Shown here: positions 27,353-35,609 of the stretch, piece after piece | Layout: each line of letters opens with the position of its first letter | Position numbering within the stretch: the first letter of the stretch is position 1 | Assembly (NCBI RefSeq): GCF_030316845.1 | Contig: NZ_JASZYS010000002.1 | Span: 558,001 to 622,000 of the forward strand | DNA length: 64,000 nt | Direction: 5' to 3' | Source: Variovorax davisae | GTDB lineage: Bacteria; Pseudomonadota; Gammaproteobacteria; Burkholderiales; Burkholderiaceae_C | Notes under the pieces: generated by a model | Database searches by the model: none | What the model was told of the DNA's origin: nothing | Seen by the model: the letters and a program-made list of their open reading frames with translations, nothing else | Made by a program: the position numbers and the translations under genes

Positions 27353-28185
27353 ACGAAGCCACCTCTGTGCTGCTCGAAGCCCGCGACCTCAGTCGCTTGT
27401 TCCCGGTGCGCGCGAGCGGCGGGCTGTTCCGGGCCCGCCAGATGCAGCGCGCGGTCGATCGCGTCTCACTGTCGATCGGCGCCGGCGAAGTGCTGGCGCT
27501 GGTCGGCGAAAGCGGCAGCGGCAAGACCACGCTCGGACGCATGCTGCTGGGCCTGACGGCGCCGAGCGAAGGCACCATCCTCTACAAGGGCATGGACGTC
27601 GCGACCCGCGCCGGCGAGGCGGCGCGCCGCTTTCGGCGCGAGGTGCAGGTGGTGTTCCAGGACACCGGCGGCTCGCTCAATCCGCGCCGCACCATCGGCC
27701 AGAGCGTCGCCCTGCCGCTGACCTGGCACCGCGGGCTCGATGCCCGTGCGGCGGCGGTCGAGGTCGATGCGCTGCTCGAACAGGTCGGCCTCGCTGCCGC
27801 GCACTTCCGCCACCGCCTGCCGCACGAGCTTTCGGGCGGCCAGCGCCAGCGGGTGGGCATCGCCCGCGCACTGGCATCGAATCCGGCGCTGATCGTTGCC
27901 GACGAGCCGGTGTCGGCGCTCGACGTCTCGGTGCGGGCGCAGATCCTCAAGCTGATGTTCGACCTGCAGCGGGAGCGCCAGCTCGCCTATCTCTTCATCA
28001 CCCACGACCTCGGCGTGGTGCGCGCCATGGCCGACCGCGTCATGGTGATGCACCAGGGCCGGGTGGTCGAGAGCGGCGACGCCGACGCGGTGCTGAATGC
28101 GCCGCGCGACCCCTACACCCAGCGCCTGCTGGCCGCCACGCCGGTGCCCGATCCGTCGCGCCAGCGCGCGCCGCAGCCGACCTGA
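27349..28185 (+). CDS. ABC ATPase, DppF type
   Basis: A 278-residue second ATPase. Walker A GESGSGKTT, signature LSGGQRQR, Walker B LIVADEPVSALD and FITHDLGVV are present. It lacks the usual Cys-containing tail of DppF and ends soon after the YTQRLLAATP motif, so it is shorter than typical (about 320). The phosphoribosyltransferase gene begins two bases after its stop. Confidence 0.9.
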   Translation: MNEATSVLLEARDLSRLFPVRASGGLFRARQMQRAVDRVSLSIGAGEVLALVGESGSGKTTLGRMLLGLTAPSEGTILYKGMDVATRAGEAARRFRREVQVVFQDTGGSLNPRRTIGQSVALPLTWHRGLDARAAAVEVDALLEQVGLAAAHFRHRLPHELSGGQRQRVGIARALASNPALIVADEPVSALDVSVRAQILKLMFDLQRERQLAYLFITHDLGVVRAMADRVMVMHQGRVVESGDADAVLNAPRDPYTQRLLAATPVPDPSRQRAPQPT

Positions 28186-28187
28186 AG

Positions 28188-28883
28188 ATGACCCGGCATC
28201 TCACCGAATCCACCACCGACTACTGGCAGCGCATCGTCGCGGCCGATGCGGTCGAGCGGCCCGAGGCGCCCTGGCGCTTCGGCTATCCGGCGCGGCTGCC
28301 CGACGGCCGCGTGCTGATGCTGCCGATCCGGCAACTCGCGGCCGAGCCGGCGCATGCGGTGGCCTCGCTGCTGGTCAACCATGCCTCGCTCGATGTGGTC
28401 GACACGCTGGGCGCCATGCTGGCGCAGCGCCTCGCGCCGCAGGCGCCCGAGCTGGTGATCGGCCTGCCCACGCTGGGGCTCACGCTGGCGCCGGTGGTCG
28501 CACGGGCGCTGGGCCATGCACGCTATCTGCCGATGGGCTACTCGCGCAAGTTCTGGTACGACGAAGGGCTCTCCGCGCCGGTGCACTCGATCACCTCGCC
28601 GACGCCGGGCAAGCGCATCTATCTCGACCCCCACCTGCGCCCCCTGATCGAGGGCCGGCGGCTGGTGCTGGTCGACGATGCGGTCAGCACCGGCACCACG
28701 CTGCTCGCCGCCTGGGAGCTGATCGAGTCGCTGGGGGGCGATGTCGTGGCCTGCGGGGTCGCGATGCTGCAGGGCCGCCGCTGGGTCGACAAGCTCGGCG
28801 CCGAACGCGCCGCACGGGTGGTCGGCGTGTTCGACAGTCCGCTGCTGAAGGCCGTGCCGGACGGCTGGGTGCTGCGGGACTAG
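28188..28883 (+). CDS. Phosphoribosyltransferase (PRTase fold)
   Basis: A 231-residue type I PRTase. The PRPP-binding loop RRLVLVDDAVSTGTTLLAA is clear, and the LVIGLPTLGLTLAPVVARALG helix resembles adenine/xanthine PRTases. Such enzymes attach a base to PRPP. Unusually it is the last gene of a peptide-type ABC operon, two bases after an ATPase, which suggests that the importer serves a base, nucleoside or related compound. The extra 60 N-terminal residues (YWQRIVAADAVERPEAPWRFGYP) are of a kind seen in uncharacterised homologues. Base specificity is not readable. Confidence 0.82.
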   Translation: MTRHLTESTTDYWQRIVAADAVERPEAPWRFGYPARLPDGRVLMLPIRQLAAEPAHAVASLLVNHASLDVVDTLGAMLAQRLAPQAPELVIGLPTLGLTLAPVVARALGHARYLPMGYSRKFWYDEGLSAPVHSITSPTPGKRIYLDPHLRPLIEGRRLVLVDDAVSTGTTLLAAWELIESLGGDVVACGVAMLQGRRWVDKLGAERAARVVGVFDSPLLKAVPDGWVLRD

Positions 28884-28968
28884 CCAGGCCGCCGCCGGGC
28901 CGCTCCCAAGGCGGCCTGCGCCCCCTCGGGGGGCAGCGACCCACACGAAGTGGGGAGCGTGGGGGCCA
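28884..28968. repeat. Intergenic three-hairpin element, copy C (divergent relative)
   Basis: Three perfect stems follow one another: CAGGCCGCC/GGCGGCCTG (28885-28918), GCCCCC/GGGGGC (28920-28934) and CCCAC-ACGAA-GTGGG (28940-28954). The plan, including the final CACGAAGTG core, is that of copies A and B, but the sequence differs. It sits between convergent genes and ends at the stop codon of the nucleoside hydrolase; a bidirectional terminator role is likely. Confidence 0.75.
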
Positions 28969-28969
28969 T

Positions 28970-29920
28970 CTACCCGGCCGCGCGCGCCAGCGCGTCCAGC
29001 ACCACGCGCCGCAGCAAGGCCTCGTCGGCCACGCTGGCCACCTGCGCATTGGCCGCCGCGCGCTTCGGCACCCGCCACTCGCAAACGGTCATGCCGCGCG
29101 TGTGCTCGCCCTGGCATTCGGCCACCAGGTGGGCCGGCCTGAAGCGCATTCCTCCGGGCGCCACCAGCGCCGCGGAGGCCGTCGGGTCATAGAGCGACAT
29201 CGGCAAGTCACCCGCCGGGCTCGCGATGCGCACATAGCCGAGCAGCAGGTCGGCCAGCAGCTCGGCCCTCTCGGTGCCGACGGCACGCAGGGCCTCGGCG
29301 TCCGCCGCCTGCACGCGCACCTGCCGGCAGGCATCGAGGCCGACCATGTGCAGCACCACGCCGGCGTCGAGCACCGCGTTGATCGATTCGGGGTCGACCG
29401 CGGCATTGAATTCGGCCGCCGCCGTGTGGTTGCCCGGGCCGGCGCTGCCGCCCATCCACATCAGCTGGCCGATGCGCGGCGCCAAATCGGGGCGGCGCTG
29501 CAGCACGCGCGCGATGTTGGTGAGCGGCCCCAGCGCGAGCAGCGTGACCGGCTGGCCCGCGGCCGAGAGATGGTCGACCAGCGCGGCCGCCGCGTCGCTC
29601 GATGCCAGCGCGGCGCGCGCCAGCGGCAGGCTGCGGCCGGCCGAGGCCATGGCGTCGGCGCCGAGGATGTTCTGCGCCGTGACCAGCTCGCCAACCAGCG
29701 GCCGGTCGCTGCCGGCGTGGATCGGAAAGTCCCAGCCGAAGCACGCGGCCGCGCGCAAGGCGTTGTCGACCACCACGTCGAGCGGCGCGTTGCCCGCCAC
29801 CAGCGACATGCCGTCGACGCGCCAGGGCGGCGTCTGCGTGACCGTGAGCACGGCCGCCAGGTCGTCGAAGCCCATGTCGGTGTCGATCCAGGCGGAAGTC
29901 GGTGCGTTGGGAAGATGCAT
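28970..29920 (-). CDS. Nucleoside hydrolase (IU-NH family)
   Basis: A 316-residue enzyme that splits ribonucleosides into base and ribose. The calcium site motif is DTDMGFDD (13-20), a variant of DTDPGIDD, and further ligands lie in the WMGGS and EFNAAVDPES segments. Length is normal and no signal peptide is seen, so it acts in the cytoplasm. It starts 32 bases after the TRAP large permease on the same strand and probably shares its transcript, hinting that the TRAP system imports nucleosides. Confidence 0.88.
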   Translation of the reverse strand: MHLPNAPTSAWIDTDMGFDDLAAVLTVTQTPPWRVDGMSLVAGNAPLDVVVDNALRAAACFGWDFPIHAGSDRPLVGELVTAQNILGADAMASAGRSLPLARAALASSDAAAALVDHLSAAGQPVTLLALGPLTNIARVLQRRPDLAPRIGQLMWMGGSAGPGNHTAAAEFNAAVDPESINAVLDAGVVLHMVGLDACRQVRVQAADAEALRAVGTERAELLADLLLGYVRIASPAGDLPMSLYDPTASAALVAPGGMRFRPAHLVAECQGEHTRGMTVCEWRVPKRAAANAQVASVADEALLRRVVLDALARAAG

Positions 29921-29952
29921 GCGCGATTGTGTCGCCTGCCGGGCCGGCGTTG

Positions 29953-31254
29953 TCAGCCCATCTTGGTCGGCAGCCAGAGCGCGATGACCGGGAACGCGAT
30001 CAGGATCACCAGCCGCAGGATGTCGGTCAGGATGAAGGGCAGCACGCCCTTGAAGATGGTCGTGAAGCTGACGTCCTTGACCACGCTCTTGATGACGAAG
30101 ACGTTCATCCCCACCGGCGGATGGATCAGCCCCAGCTCCACCGTCATCACGATGATGACGCCGAACCAGATCGGATCGAAGCCCAGGTGCACGATCACCG
30201 GGAAGATGATCGGCACCGTGAGGATGATCATCGCCATGGCGTCCATCAGGCAGCCGAGCACCAAGTACATCAGCATGATCAGCGCCAGCACGCCGTAGCG
30301 GCCGATGCCCAGGCTGGTGAGGAACTCGGTGAGCTTCTGCGGGCTCTGCGTGATGGTGAGGAAATAGCCGAACAGCAGGGCGCCGATCAGCACCGTGAAG
30401 ACCGCCGCCGCGGTGCGGGTGGCCGACAGCAGCGCCTCGCGGATCTTCGGGCCGTCGAGCTTGCGGCGCAGCAGGCCGAGGATGAAGGCCCCGCTGGCGC
30501 CGACGCCGCCGGCCTCGGTCGGCGTGAAGAAGCCGCCGTACAGGCCGCCGATCACGAAGACGAAGAGCACCAGCGGCGCCCAGACGTTCTTCAGGTCGGC
30601 CAGCCGCTCGGCCCAGGGCCGGAGCTGGCCGGCGGGCAGCCAGTCGGGCCGCACCCGCACGATGATCGCGATGGTCAGCACGTACATCGCCATCGCCAGG
30701 ATGCCCGGCACGATGCCGGCCATGAAGAGCTTGCCGATGTCCTGCTGCGTGAGGATGGCGTAGACCGCCAGCACGGTCGACGGCGGCAGGATGGCGCCCA
30801 GCGTGCCGCCGGCGGCGATCACGCCGGTCGAGAACGACTGCGGGTAGTTGAAGCGCCGCATCTCCGGATAGGCCACGGCCGAGAAGGTGGCGGCAGTGGC
30901 CACCGACGAGCCGCAGATCGCCGCGAAGCCGCCGCAGGCCAGCACGGTGGCCACGCCGAGCCCGCCGCGCAGATGGCCGATCATCGAGTTCGCGGCCTTG
31001 AACAGTTCGCGGCTGACCCCCGACACCGAGACCAGCGCGCCCATCAGCATGAACATCGGGATGACGCCGAAGGTGTAGTCGGTCACGGTGCGCATCGAGG
31101 TCTGGCCGACCAGCTTGAGCGCCGGGCCGGGGCCGACGATCCAGGCGTAGCCGGTGACGCCGACCAGGCCCATCGCCATGCCGACCGGCACCCGCAGCAG
31201 CATCAATGCGAAGAGGACGACGAACCCAAGTACAGCGATCGCATCGGTGCTCAT
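29953..31254 (-). CDS. TRAP transporter large permease (DctM type)
   Basis: A 433-residue membrane protein with about twelve spans that conducts substrate with sodium. Typical landmarks are LLRVPVGMAMGLVG, GGTLGAILPPSTVLAVYAI and GLIHPPVGMNVFVIKSV. Its ATG overlaps the stop of the small permease (ATGA). It is followed by the nucleoside hydrolase. Confidence 0.92.
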   Translation of the reverse strand: MSTDAIAVLGFVVLFALMLLRVPVGMAMGLVGVTGYAWIVGPGPALKLVGQTSMRTVTDYTFGVIPMFMLMGALVSVSGVSRELFKAANSMIGHLRGGLGVATVLACGGFAAICGSSVATAATFSAVAYPEMRRFNYPQSFSTGVIAAGGTLGAILPPSTVLAVYAILTQQDIGKLFMAGIVPGILAMAMYVLTIAIIVRVRPDWLPAGQLRPWAERLADLKNVWAPLVLFVFVIGGLYGGFFTPTEAGGVGASGAFILGLLRRKLDGPKIREALLSATRTAAAVFTVLIGALLFGYFLTITQSPQKLTEFLTSLGIGRYGVLALIMLMYLVLGCLMDAMAMIILTVPIIFPVIVHLGFDPIWFGVIIVMTVELGLIHPPVGMNVFVIKSVVKDVSFTTIFKGVLPFILTDILRLVILIAFPVIALWLPTKMG

Positions 31255-31793
31255 TCGTCCGCTTTCATTTCCGGCTTCTCGTCATGGAGCAGTTCAGGAT
31301 GGAAGATCAATCGCCAGGTGCGGATCGCGATCAGCACCACGGCCGAGACGTCGCCGAGCCAGGCCACCGCGTAGAAGGGCCAGGTCGGGATGTTCATGTC
31401 GTAGGTCAGCACGTTGTCGACATAGGTGCCGCGCACCTTGTCGAACAGCATGGCGGTCTGTACCGCGACCACGAACAGCAGCACCAGCGTCGCGAAGACG
31501 TCGATCCAGCGCTTCATGCGCGGGCTGGCGGCGGTCCAGACCAGGTCGACCGTGATGTGGCCGCCGCGGTAGCTGGTGGCCGCGATGCCCCAGAAGATCA
31601 GGATGCCCAGCAGCATCCGGCCGAAGTCGTAGGAGTCGGGGATCGAGGTGTTGAAGAACTTGCGCAGCACCACCGCCAGGAAGATGTTGAGCGCGACGAT
31701 TCCCACGAACATGGCGGCCAGCCACTCGATGGAATTGATCATCCGGTCCATGACCCCCACGCGGGGCCTGGTCGGCGCGGCTGCGTCGTTCAT
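31251..31793 (-). CDS. TRAP transporter small permease (DctQ type)
   Basis: A 180-residue protein with four membrane spans. The GHITVDLVW motif in the second loop is characteristic. It lies 16 bases after the receptor gene and overlaps the large permease. Confidence 0.9.
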   Translation of the reverse strand: MNDAAAPTRPRVGVMDRMINSIEWLAAMFVGIVALNIFLAVVLRKFFNTSIPDSYDFGRMLLGILIFWGIAATSYRGGHITVDLVWTAASPRMKRWIDVFATLVLLFVVAVQTAMLFDKVRGTYVDNVLTYDMNIPTWPFYAVAWLGDVSAVVLIAIRTWRLIFHPELLHDEKPEMKADE

Positions 31794-31809
31794 CCGGTAT
31801 CCGCCGAGC

Positions 31810-32835
31810 TCAGAGCGCCGACTTGTTCTTGGCCAGGCTGGCCTTGAGCGCGTCCATCACCGCCTTCGGGTCCTGGCCGACCTTCTTCACGCCCTCGGCC
31901 CATTGCGCTTCGCCGGGCGCCGTGGCCTTGCGCCAGGCGTCGAGCTGCTCGGGCGTGAGCTTGTAGATCTCGTGGCCCGACTGGCCGGCGATCTTGGCGC
32001 GGCCCGCGAACTCGAACTCGGCCCACGGCGTGGCCACCTTCTCGGCCCATTCGCTGGTGCAGTGGTCGTCGATCACCTTCTTCTGCGCCGCCGACATGCT
32101 GTCGTACTTGCTCTGGTTCATGGCCCAGACGAAGGGCGTGACGTAGAGCGGCACGTCCATGTGGAAGCTCACGACCTTGTCGATGCCGAACAGGCCGATC
32201 GAGCCCCACGGGAAGGTGATGGCGTCGGCCACGCCGCGCTCCAGCATGTCGCGCGACTCGGGCGCCGAGGCCTGCACGTTGGTGCCGCCCAGCGAGGTGA
32301 CCATCTGGCCGATGGTGCTGGTCGCGGGGCGGATCTTCATGCCCTTGATGTCGGTCGGCAAGGTGATTTTCTTGCGCGCGTGGAAGGTGCCCGGGTCGTG
32401 CACGAAGGCGAAGCAGAACTTCACGTCCTTCATCTCCTTGGCCGCGTAGGGGCGGTACCACTCGTCGATCGCCGCCGAGCCGCCCTTGCCGTTGGCGAAC
32501 AGGAAGGGCAGGGATGCGCCGGCCATGATCGGGAACCGGCCCGGCTGGTAGCCCGGGTTGATGTAGGCGAAGTCGGCGATGCCGTCGCGCGCCATGTCGT
32601 AGTGGTCGAAGGCCTTGCCGAGCTGCTCCGACGGGAACAGCGTCGCGGTGATGGTGCCGTTCGAGGCCTTCTTGATGTCGTCGGCCCAGGCCTGCAGCGA
32701 CGGATTGAGCGGATGCTGCGCCGGCACCCAGCTCGACATCTTGAGATTGACCGGCTTGTCCTGCGCCAGCGCCGGCAGGGACGAAAGCGCCAGCGCGGCG
32801 GCGAGCACGGCGAGAGGGCGGATGCGCGAGTTCAT
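31810..32835 (-). CDS. TRAP transporter substrate-binding protein (DctP type)
   Basis: A 341-residue periplasmic receptor with a signal peptide ending ALAQD. The DctP fold is recognisable (LKMSSWVPAQHPLNPSLQAW; GMKIRPATSTIGQMVTSLGG, where the Arg normally salt-bridges a carboxylate). An AGGAG precedes ATG 32835. Retention of that Arg means the ligand probably carries an acid group, which argues against a simple nucleoside. Confidence 0.9.
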   Translation of the reverse strand: MNSRIRPLAVLAAALALSSLPALAQDKPVNLKMSSWVPAQHPLNPSLQAWADDIKKASNGTITATLFPSEQLGKAFDHYDMARDGIADFAYINPGYQPGRFPIMAGASLPFLFANGKGGSAAIDEWYRPYAAKEMKDVKFCFAFVHDPGTFHARKKITLPTDIKGMKIRPATSTIGQMVTSLGGTNVQASAPESRDMLERGVADAITFPWGSIGLFGIDKVVSFHMDVPLYVTPFVWAMNQSKYDSMSAAQKKVIDDHCTSEWAEKVATPWAEFEFAGRAKIAGQSGHEIYKLTPEQLDAWRKATAPGEAQWAEGVKKVGQDPKAVMDALKASLAKNKSAL

Positions 32836-32884
32836 GAATATCTCCTGGCTTGTTCGGGGGGCGTGGGACGAAGGCAACCGGTTA

Positions 32885-32899
32885 TGTTCTATAAGAACA
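32885..32899. promoter_or_regulatory. Perfect palindrome upstream of the TRAP operon
   Basis: TGTTCT-ATA-AGAACA is a 15-base perfect inverted repeat in a locally AT-rich patch about 50 bases upstream of the TRAP receptor start (32835, minus strand). The GTTC/GAAC arms resemble operators of IclR-type regulators such as PcaU/PobR. No IclR gene is in the window. Confidence 0.5.
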
Positions 32900-32937
32900 G
32901 TCTCGGTGCCGCTATTCGCGTTTACCTTGGGAATGCG

Positions 32938-33933
32938 TCAGTCCGCCTGGATGTCGCGGTCCTTGATGAGCTGGCCGAACACCACGGCCTCCTTGCGTGC
33001 GATGCCCTTGAAGGCCTCGGCCGTCATCGGCGTCGCTTCGCCGCCGACCTCCCGGAACCGGCTTCGCAGGCCTTCGTTGGCGAGTGCCTTGTTCGCGGCC
33101 TCGTTGAGCCGCTGCCGCACTTCGGGCGGGGTGGCGGCGGGGGCGAAGAGCCCGAACCAGGTGTCGTAGTCCATGTTCTTGTAGCCGCGCTCGGCCAGCG
33201 TGGGCACCTCGGGGAACAGGGGCGAGCGCTGGCCGCTGGCCACCGCCAGCATCTTGAGCTTGCCGGCGCGCACATTGGCGAACGAGATGCCCGGATCGAA
33301 GAAGAAGTCGATCTGGCTCGCCAGCAGGTCCTGCAGCGCCGGCGCGGCGCCGCGATAGGGGACGTGGACCGCGTAGATGCCGGCACTCTGCTTGAACAGC
33401 TCGCCCACCAGGTGCGGCGTGCTGCCCGAGCCGGCCGATCCGAACGAGAGCTTGCCGGGGTGGGCCTTGGCGTAGCGCACGAACGATTCGACGTCGCTGG
33501 CCGGCAGGCCCGGTCGGGCCGTGAGGAACAGCTGGATGCGGCCGGCGGCCGCGACCGGTGCCAGGTCTTTGGCCGGATCGAAGGGCATGCGGCTGAACAG
33601 GTACGGATTCACCGACTCGATGCCGGTGCTCGTCATGGCCAGCGTGTAGCCGTCGGCCGGCGCTTTGGCGACCGCATCGGCCGCCACGTTGCCATTGGCG
33701 CCCGCACGGCTCTCGACCACCACCGGCTGGCCGAGCGTTTCGGACATCAGCGGCGCCATCGAGCGCGCCATGATGTCGGCCACGCCGCCGGGCGGGAAGC
33801 CGACCAGGATCTTCACGGGGCGGGTCGGCCAGGCCTGGGCGAGCGCGGTCGCCGGCACCGCGAAGGCCAGGGCCATGGCGGCGCACGCGGGCAGCAGGCG
33901 TCGGCGGAAGTGATCGGTCTTTTTTTCTTGCAT
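32938..33933 (-). CDS. Bug-family solute-binding protein (tripartite tricarboxylate type)
   Basis: A 331-residue periplasmic receptor with signal peptide ending ALAQA. The Bug signature is clear: WPTRPVKILVGFPPGGVADIMAR, then DGYTLAMTSTG and VPYRGAAPALQDLLASQIDFFFD. An AGGAG precedes ATG 33933. No TctA/TctB membrane genes are adjacent, which is usual for the many orphan Bug receptors of betaproteobacteria. It lies 59 bases after the oxidoreductase and may be co-transcribed with it, perhaps binding an aromatic acid. Confidence 0.9.
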   Translation of the reverse strand: MQEKKTDHFRRRLLPACAAMALAFAVPATALAQAWPTRPVKILVGFPPGGVADIMARSMAPLMSETLGQPVVVESRAGANGNVAADAVAKAPADGYTLAMTSTGIESVNPYLFSRMPFDPAKDLAPVAAAGRIQLFLTARPGLPASDVESFVRYAKAHPGKLSFGSAGSGSTPHLVGELFKQSAGIYAVHVPYRGAAPALQDLLASQIDFFFDPGISFANVRAGKLKMLAVASGQRSPLFPEVPTLAERGYKNMDYDTWFGLFAPAATPPEVRQRLNEAANKALANEGLRSRFREVGGEATPMTAEAFKGIARKEAVVFGQLIKDRDIQAD

Positions 33934-33992
33934 GGGGCGTCTCCTCTTTCTTTGTTTGTCTCTGGCGCGGCGCCGGCCGCGTCCGCGGGCGT

Positions 33993-35609
33993 TCAGGTGC
34001 GATGGCTGGCGGCAGCTGGCGGCTTGCGCTTCATCCAGCGGATCGGCTGCGCGATCACCGGCCGCGGCGGCGCGCCGTGGCGCACCAGCGCCGCATCGAG
34101 CGCCTTGCCGGCCTCGTCGGCCAGTGCGGCCTCGCGCGCGGCGGCGATCGCCGTGGCGCGTGCGGCCGGCGAGCCGTCGGGCAGCGCAGCCGTCGCCAGG
34201 TGGTCGACCACGTGCAGCAGGTTGGCCTTGCCGCGCTCGTTGGTGCTGCCATAGCCCTTTATGAGGCGGCCGCACAGCGCGATCTCGTGGCCCAGCCGCC
34301 AGTCGCTGCGGGTGCCGGCGACCACGGCGTCGAGCCAGCGGGCGATCAGCGCCTGCTCCTCGGCGAAGCGGCTGCCGCGCCGGCGCAGCCAGCGCAGCGA
34401 GGCCAGCAGCCGCAGCGAGGCCATGCCGATCACCGAATGGCTGCCGACTTTCAGCGGCATCGCCCAGGGCGTCGACCGGCGGCGGTCCCAGGCGGTCACG
34501 CGCTGTGCCAGCGGGGCCGGCAGCAGTGCCGCGAACTCGGGGGCGCCGGGCTTGAAATGGTCGTAGACCTTGACGATGTCGGCGTCGCCGGCCTTGACCT
34601 CGGCGCGCACGCGCTGCGCCCGGCTGGCACGGCTCTTGAGCTCGGCCACCCGCACGATGTCGTCGAAGGCCATCCACAAGGCCAGCCAGCGCGCCATCTC
34701 GCGCGTGGTCGAGAAGCCGTGGGCGGCTGCCGGGTCGGCCGCGCGCTCGGCGGCCAGCACCTGGGCCAGGCGCTCGACGTAGAGCGCGGCATAGGCGGCG
34801 TCCTGGTAGTCGAGCACCCGCGCATGGCCGAGCGCCAGCAGGTCGTGCATCGGCGCCGGGAACTGCGCGGCCACGGCCGGGGGCAGCGGTGTGGCCTGGG
34901 CGCTTTCGCCGCCCGAGGTGTCCAGCAGGCGGGCCACCATCGCGGCCTGCTCGCGCGGCGCGTTGACCGCATCGAAGGCGGCGGCGAAGCCGCGCAGGCT
35001 GGCGGCGGCCGTCTTGCTCGGCTTCTCGCCGCCGTCGCCGCCGCGCACCACGCGCTCGAAGGCCTCGCGCGGAAACGGAAACAGCGCGCTGCCGGCGATC
35101 GCGCCGAGCATCACGGCGCTGACCACCGTGCCGGCCTCGCGCGCCGCGGCGCCCATGTCGAACACATGGTGTGCGCGGCTGAAGGCCTTGACCACCTCGA
35201 GCAGCCGCTGCGCGTCGGCGCGGCCGTCGCCGGGCTGCATGCGCTCGGCGGTGGTCAGGGTGCGGGCCGACGAGCTGATGACCAGGGTGCGTTCCGGTGC
35301 GCTCATGCCGTTGCCGATCTGGCGCGTGGTCTCGAGCAGTTCGGACGAGACGATGGCGTCGAGCGCGCCCGGCACCGGGCTCAGGCTGAACACCGGCCGG
35401 CGGCCGCCGAGCTCGGCCAGCGGCAGCGGGAAGACCTCGACGTAGTAGGTGGTGGCGCCGGTGCGTTGCGCCACGCCGGGGATCGATGTGCTCTGCGCCG
35501 CGTAGCCCGCATGGCGCGCGGTGTCGACCAGCCATTCGGTGAGCACGCCGCCGCCTTCGCCGCCGAGGGCGCAGATCAGCAGGGTGATGGGTGGGGTGCG
35601 GTTCATCAT
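33993..35609 (-). CDS. Indolepyruvate oxidoreductase, long beta (IorB-like) subunit
   Basis: A 538-residue protein. Residues 1-200 form the gamma-type domain of 2-ketoacid:ferredoxin oxidoreductases (CALGGEGGGVLTEWLVDTA; STSIPGVAQRTGATTYYVE). The remaining ~330 residues, with a D-Y-Q-D-A-A-Y-A and LRLLASLRWLRRRGSRF region, are an extension of the DUF6537 kind found in aerobic versions. Anaerobe IorB is only ~200 residues. ATG 35609 overlaps the alpha-subunit stop by four bases. The complex should oxidise an aryl-pyruvate to the aryl-acetyl-CoA. Confidence 0.85.
   Translation of the reverse strand: MMNRTPPITLLICALGGEGGGVLTEWLVDTARHAGYAAQSTSIPGVAQRTGATTYYVEVFPLPLAELGGRRPVFSLSPVPGALDAIVSSELLETTRQIGNGMSAPERTLVISSSARTLTTAERMQPGDGRADAQRLLEVVKAFSRAHHVFDMGAAAREAGTVVSAVMLGAIAGSALFPFPREAFERVVRGGDGGEKPSKTAAASLRGFAAAFDAVNAPREQAAMVARLLDTSGGESAQATPLPPAVAAQFPAPMHDLLALGHARVLDYQDAAYAALYVERLAQVLAAERAADPAAAHGFSTTREMARWLALWMAFDDIVRVAELKSRASRAQRVRAEVKAGDADIVKVYDHFKPGAPEFAALLPAPLAQRVTAWDRRRSTPWAMPLKVGSHSVIGMASLRLLASLRWLRRRGSRFAEEQALIARWLDAVVAGTRSDWRLGHEIALCGRLIKGYGSTNERGKANLLHVVDHLATAALPDGSPAARATAIAAAREAALADEAGKALDAALVRHGAPPRPVIAQPIRWMKRKPPAAASHRT

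Noticed and set aside
32885..32899. Resemblance of the palindrome to a eukaryotic steroid-receptor element
   Set aside because: Coincidence of a short palindromic consensus; bacterial operators with GTTC/GAAC arms explain it better.
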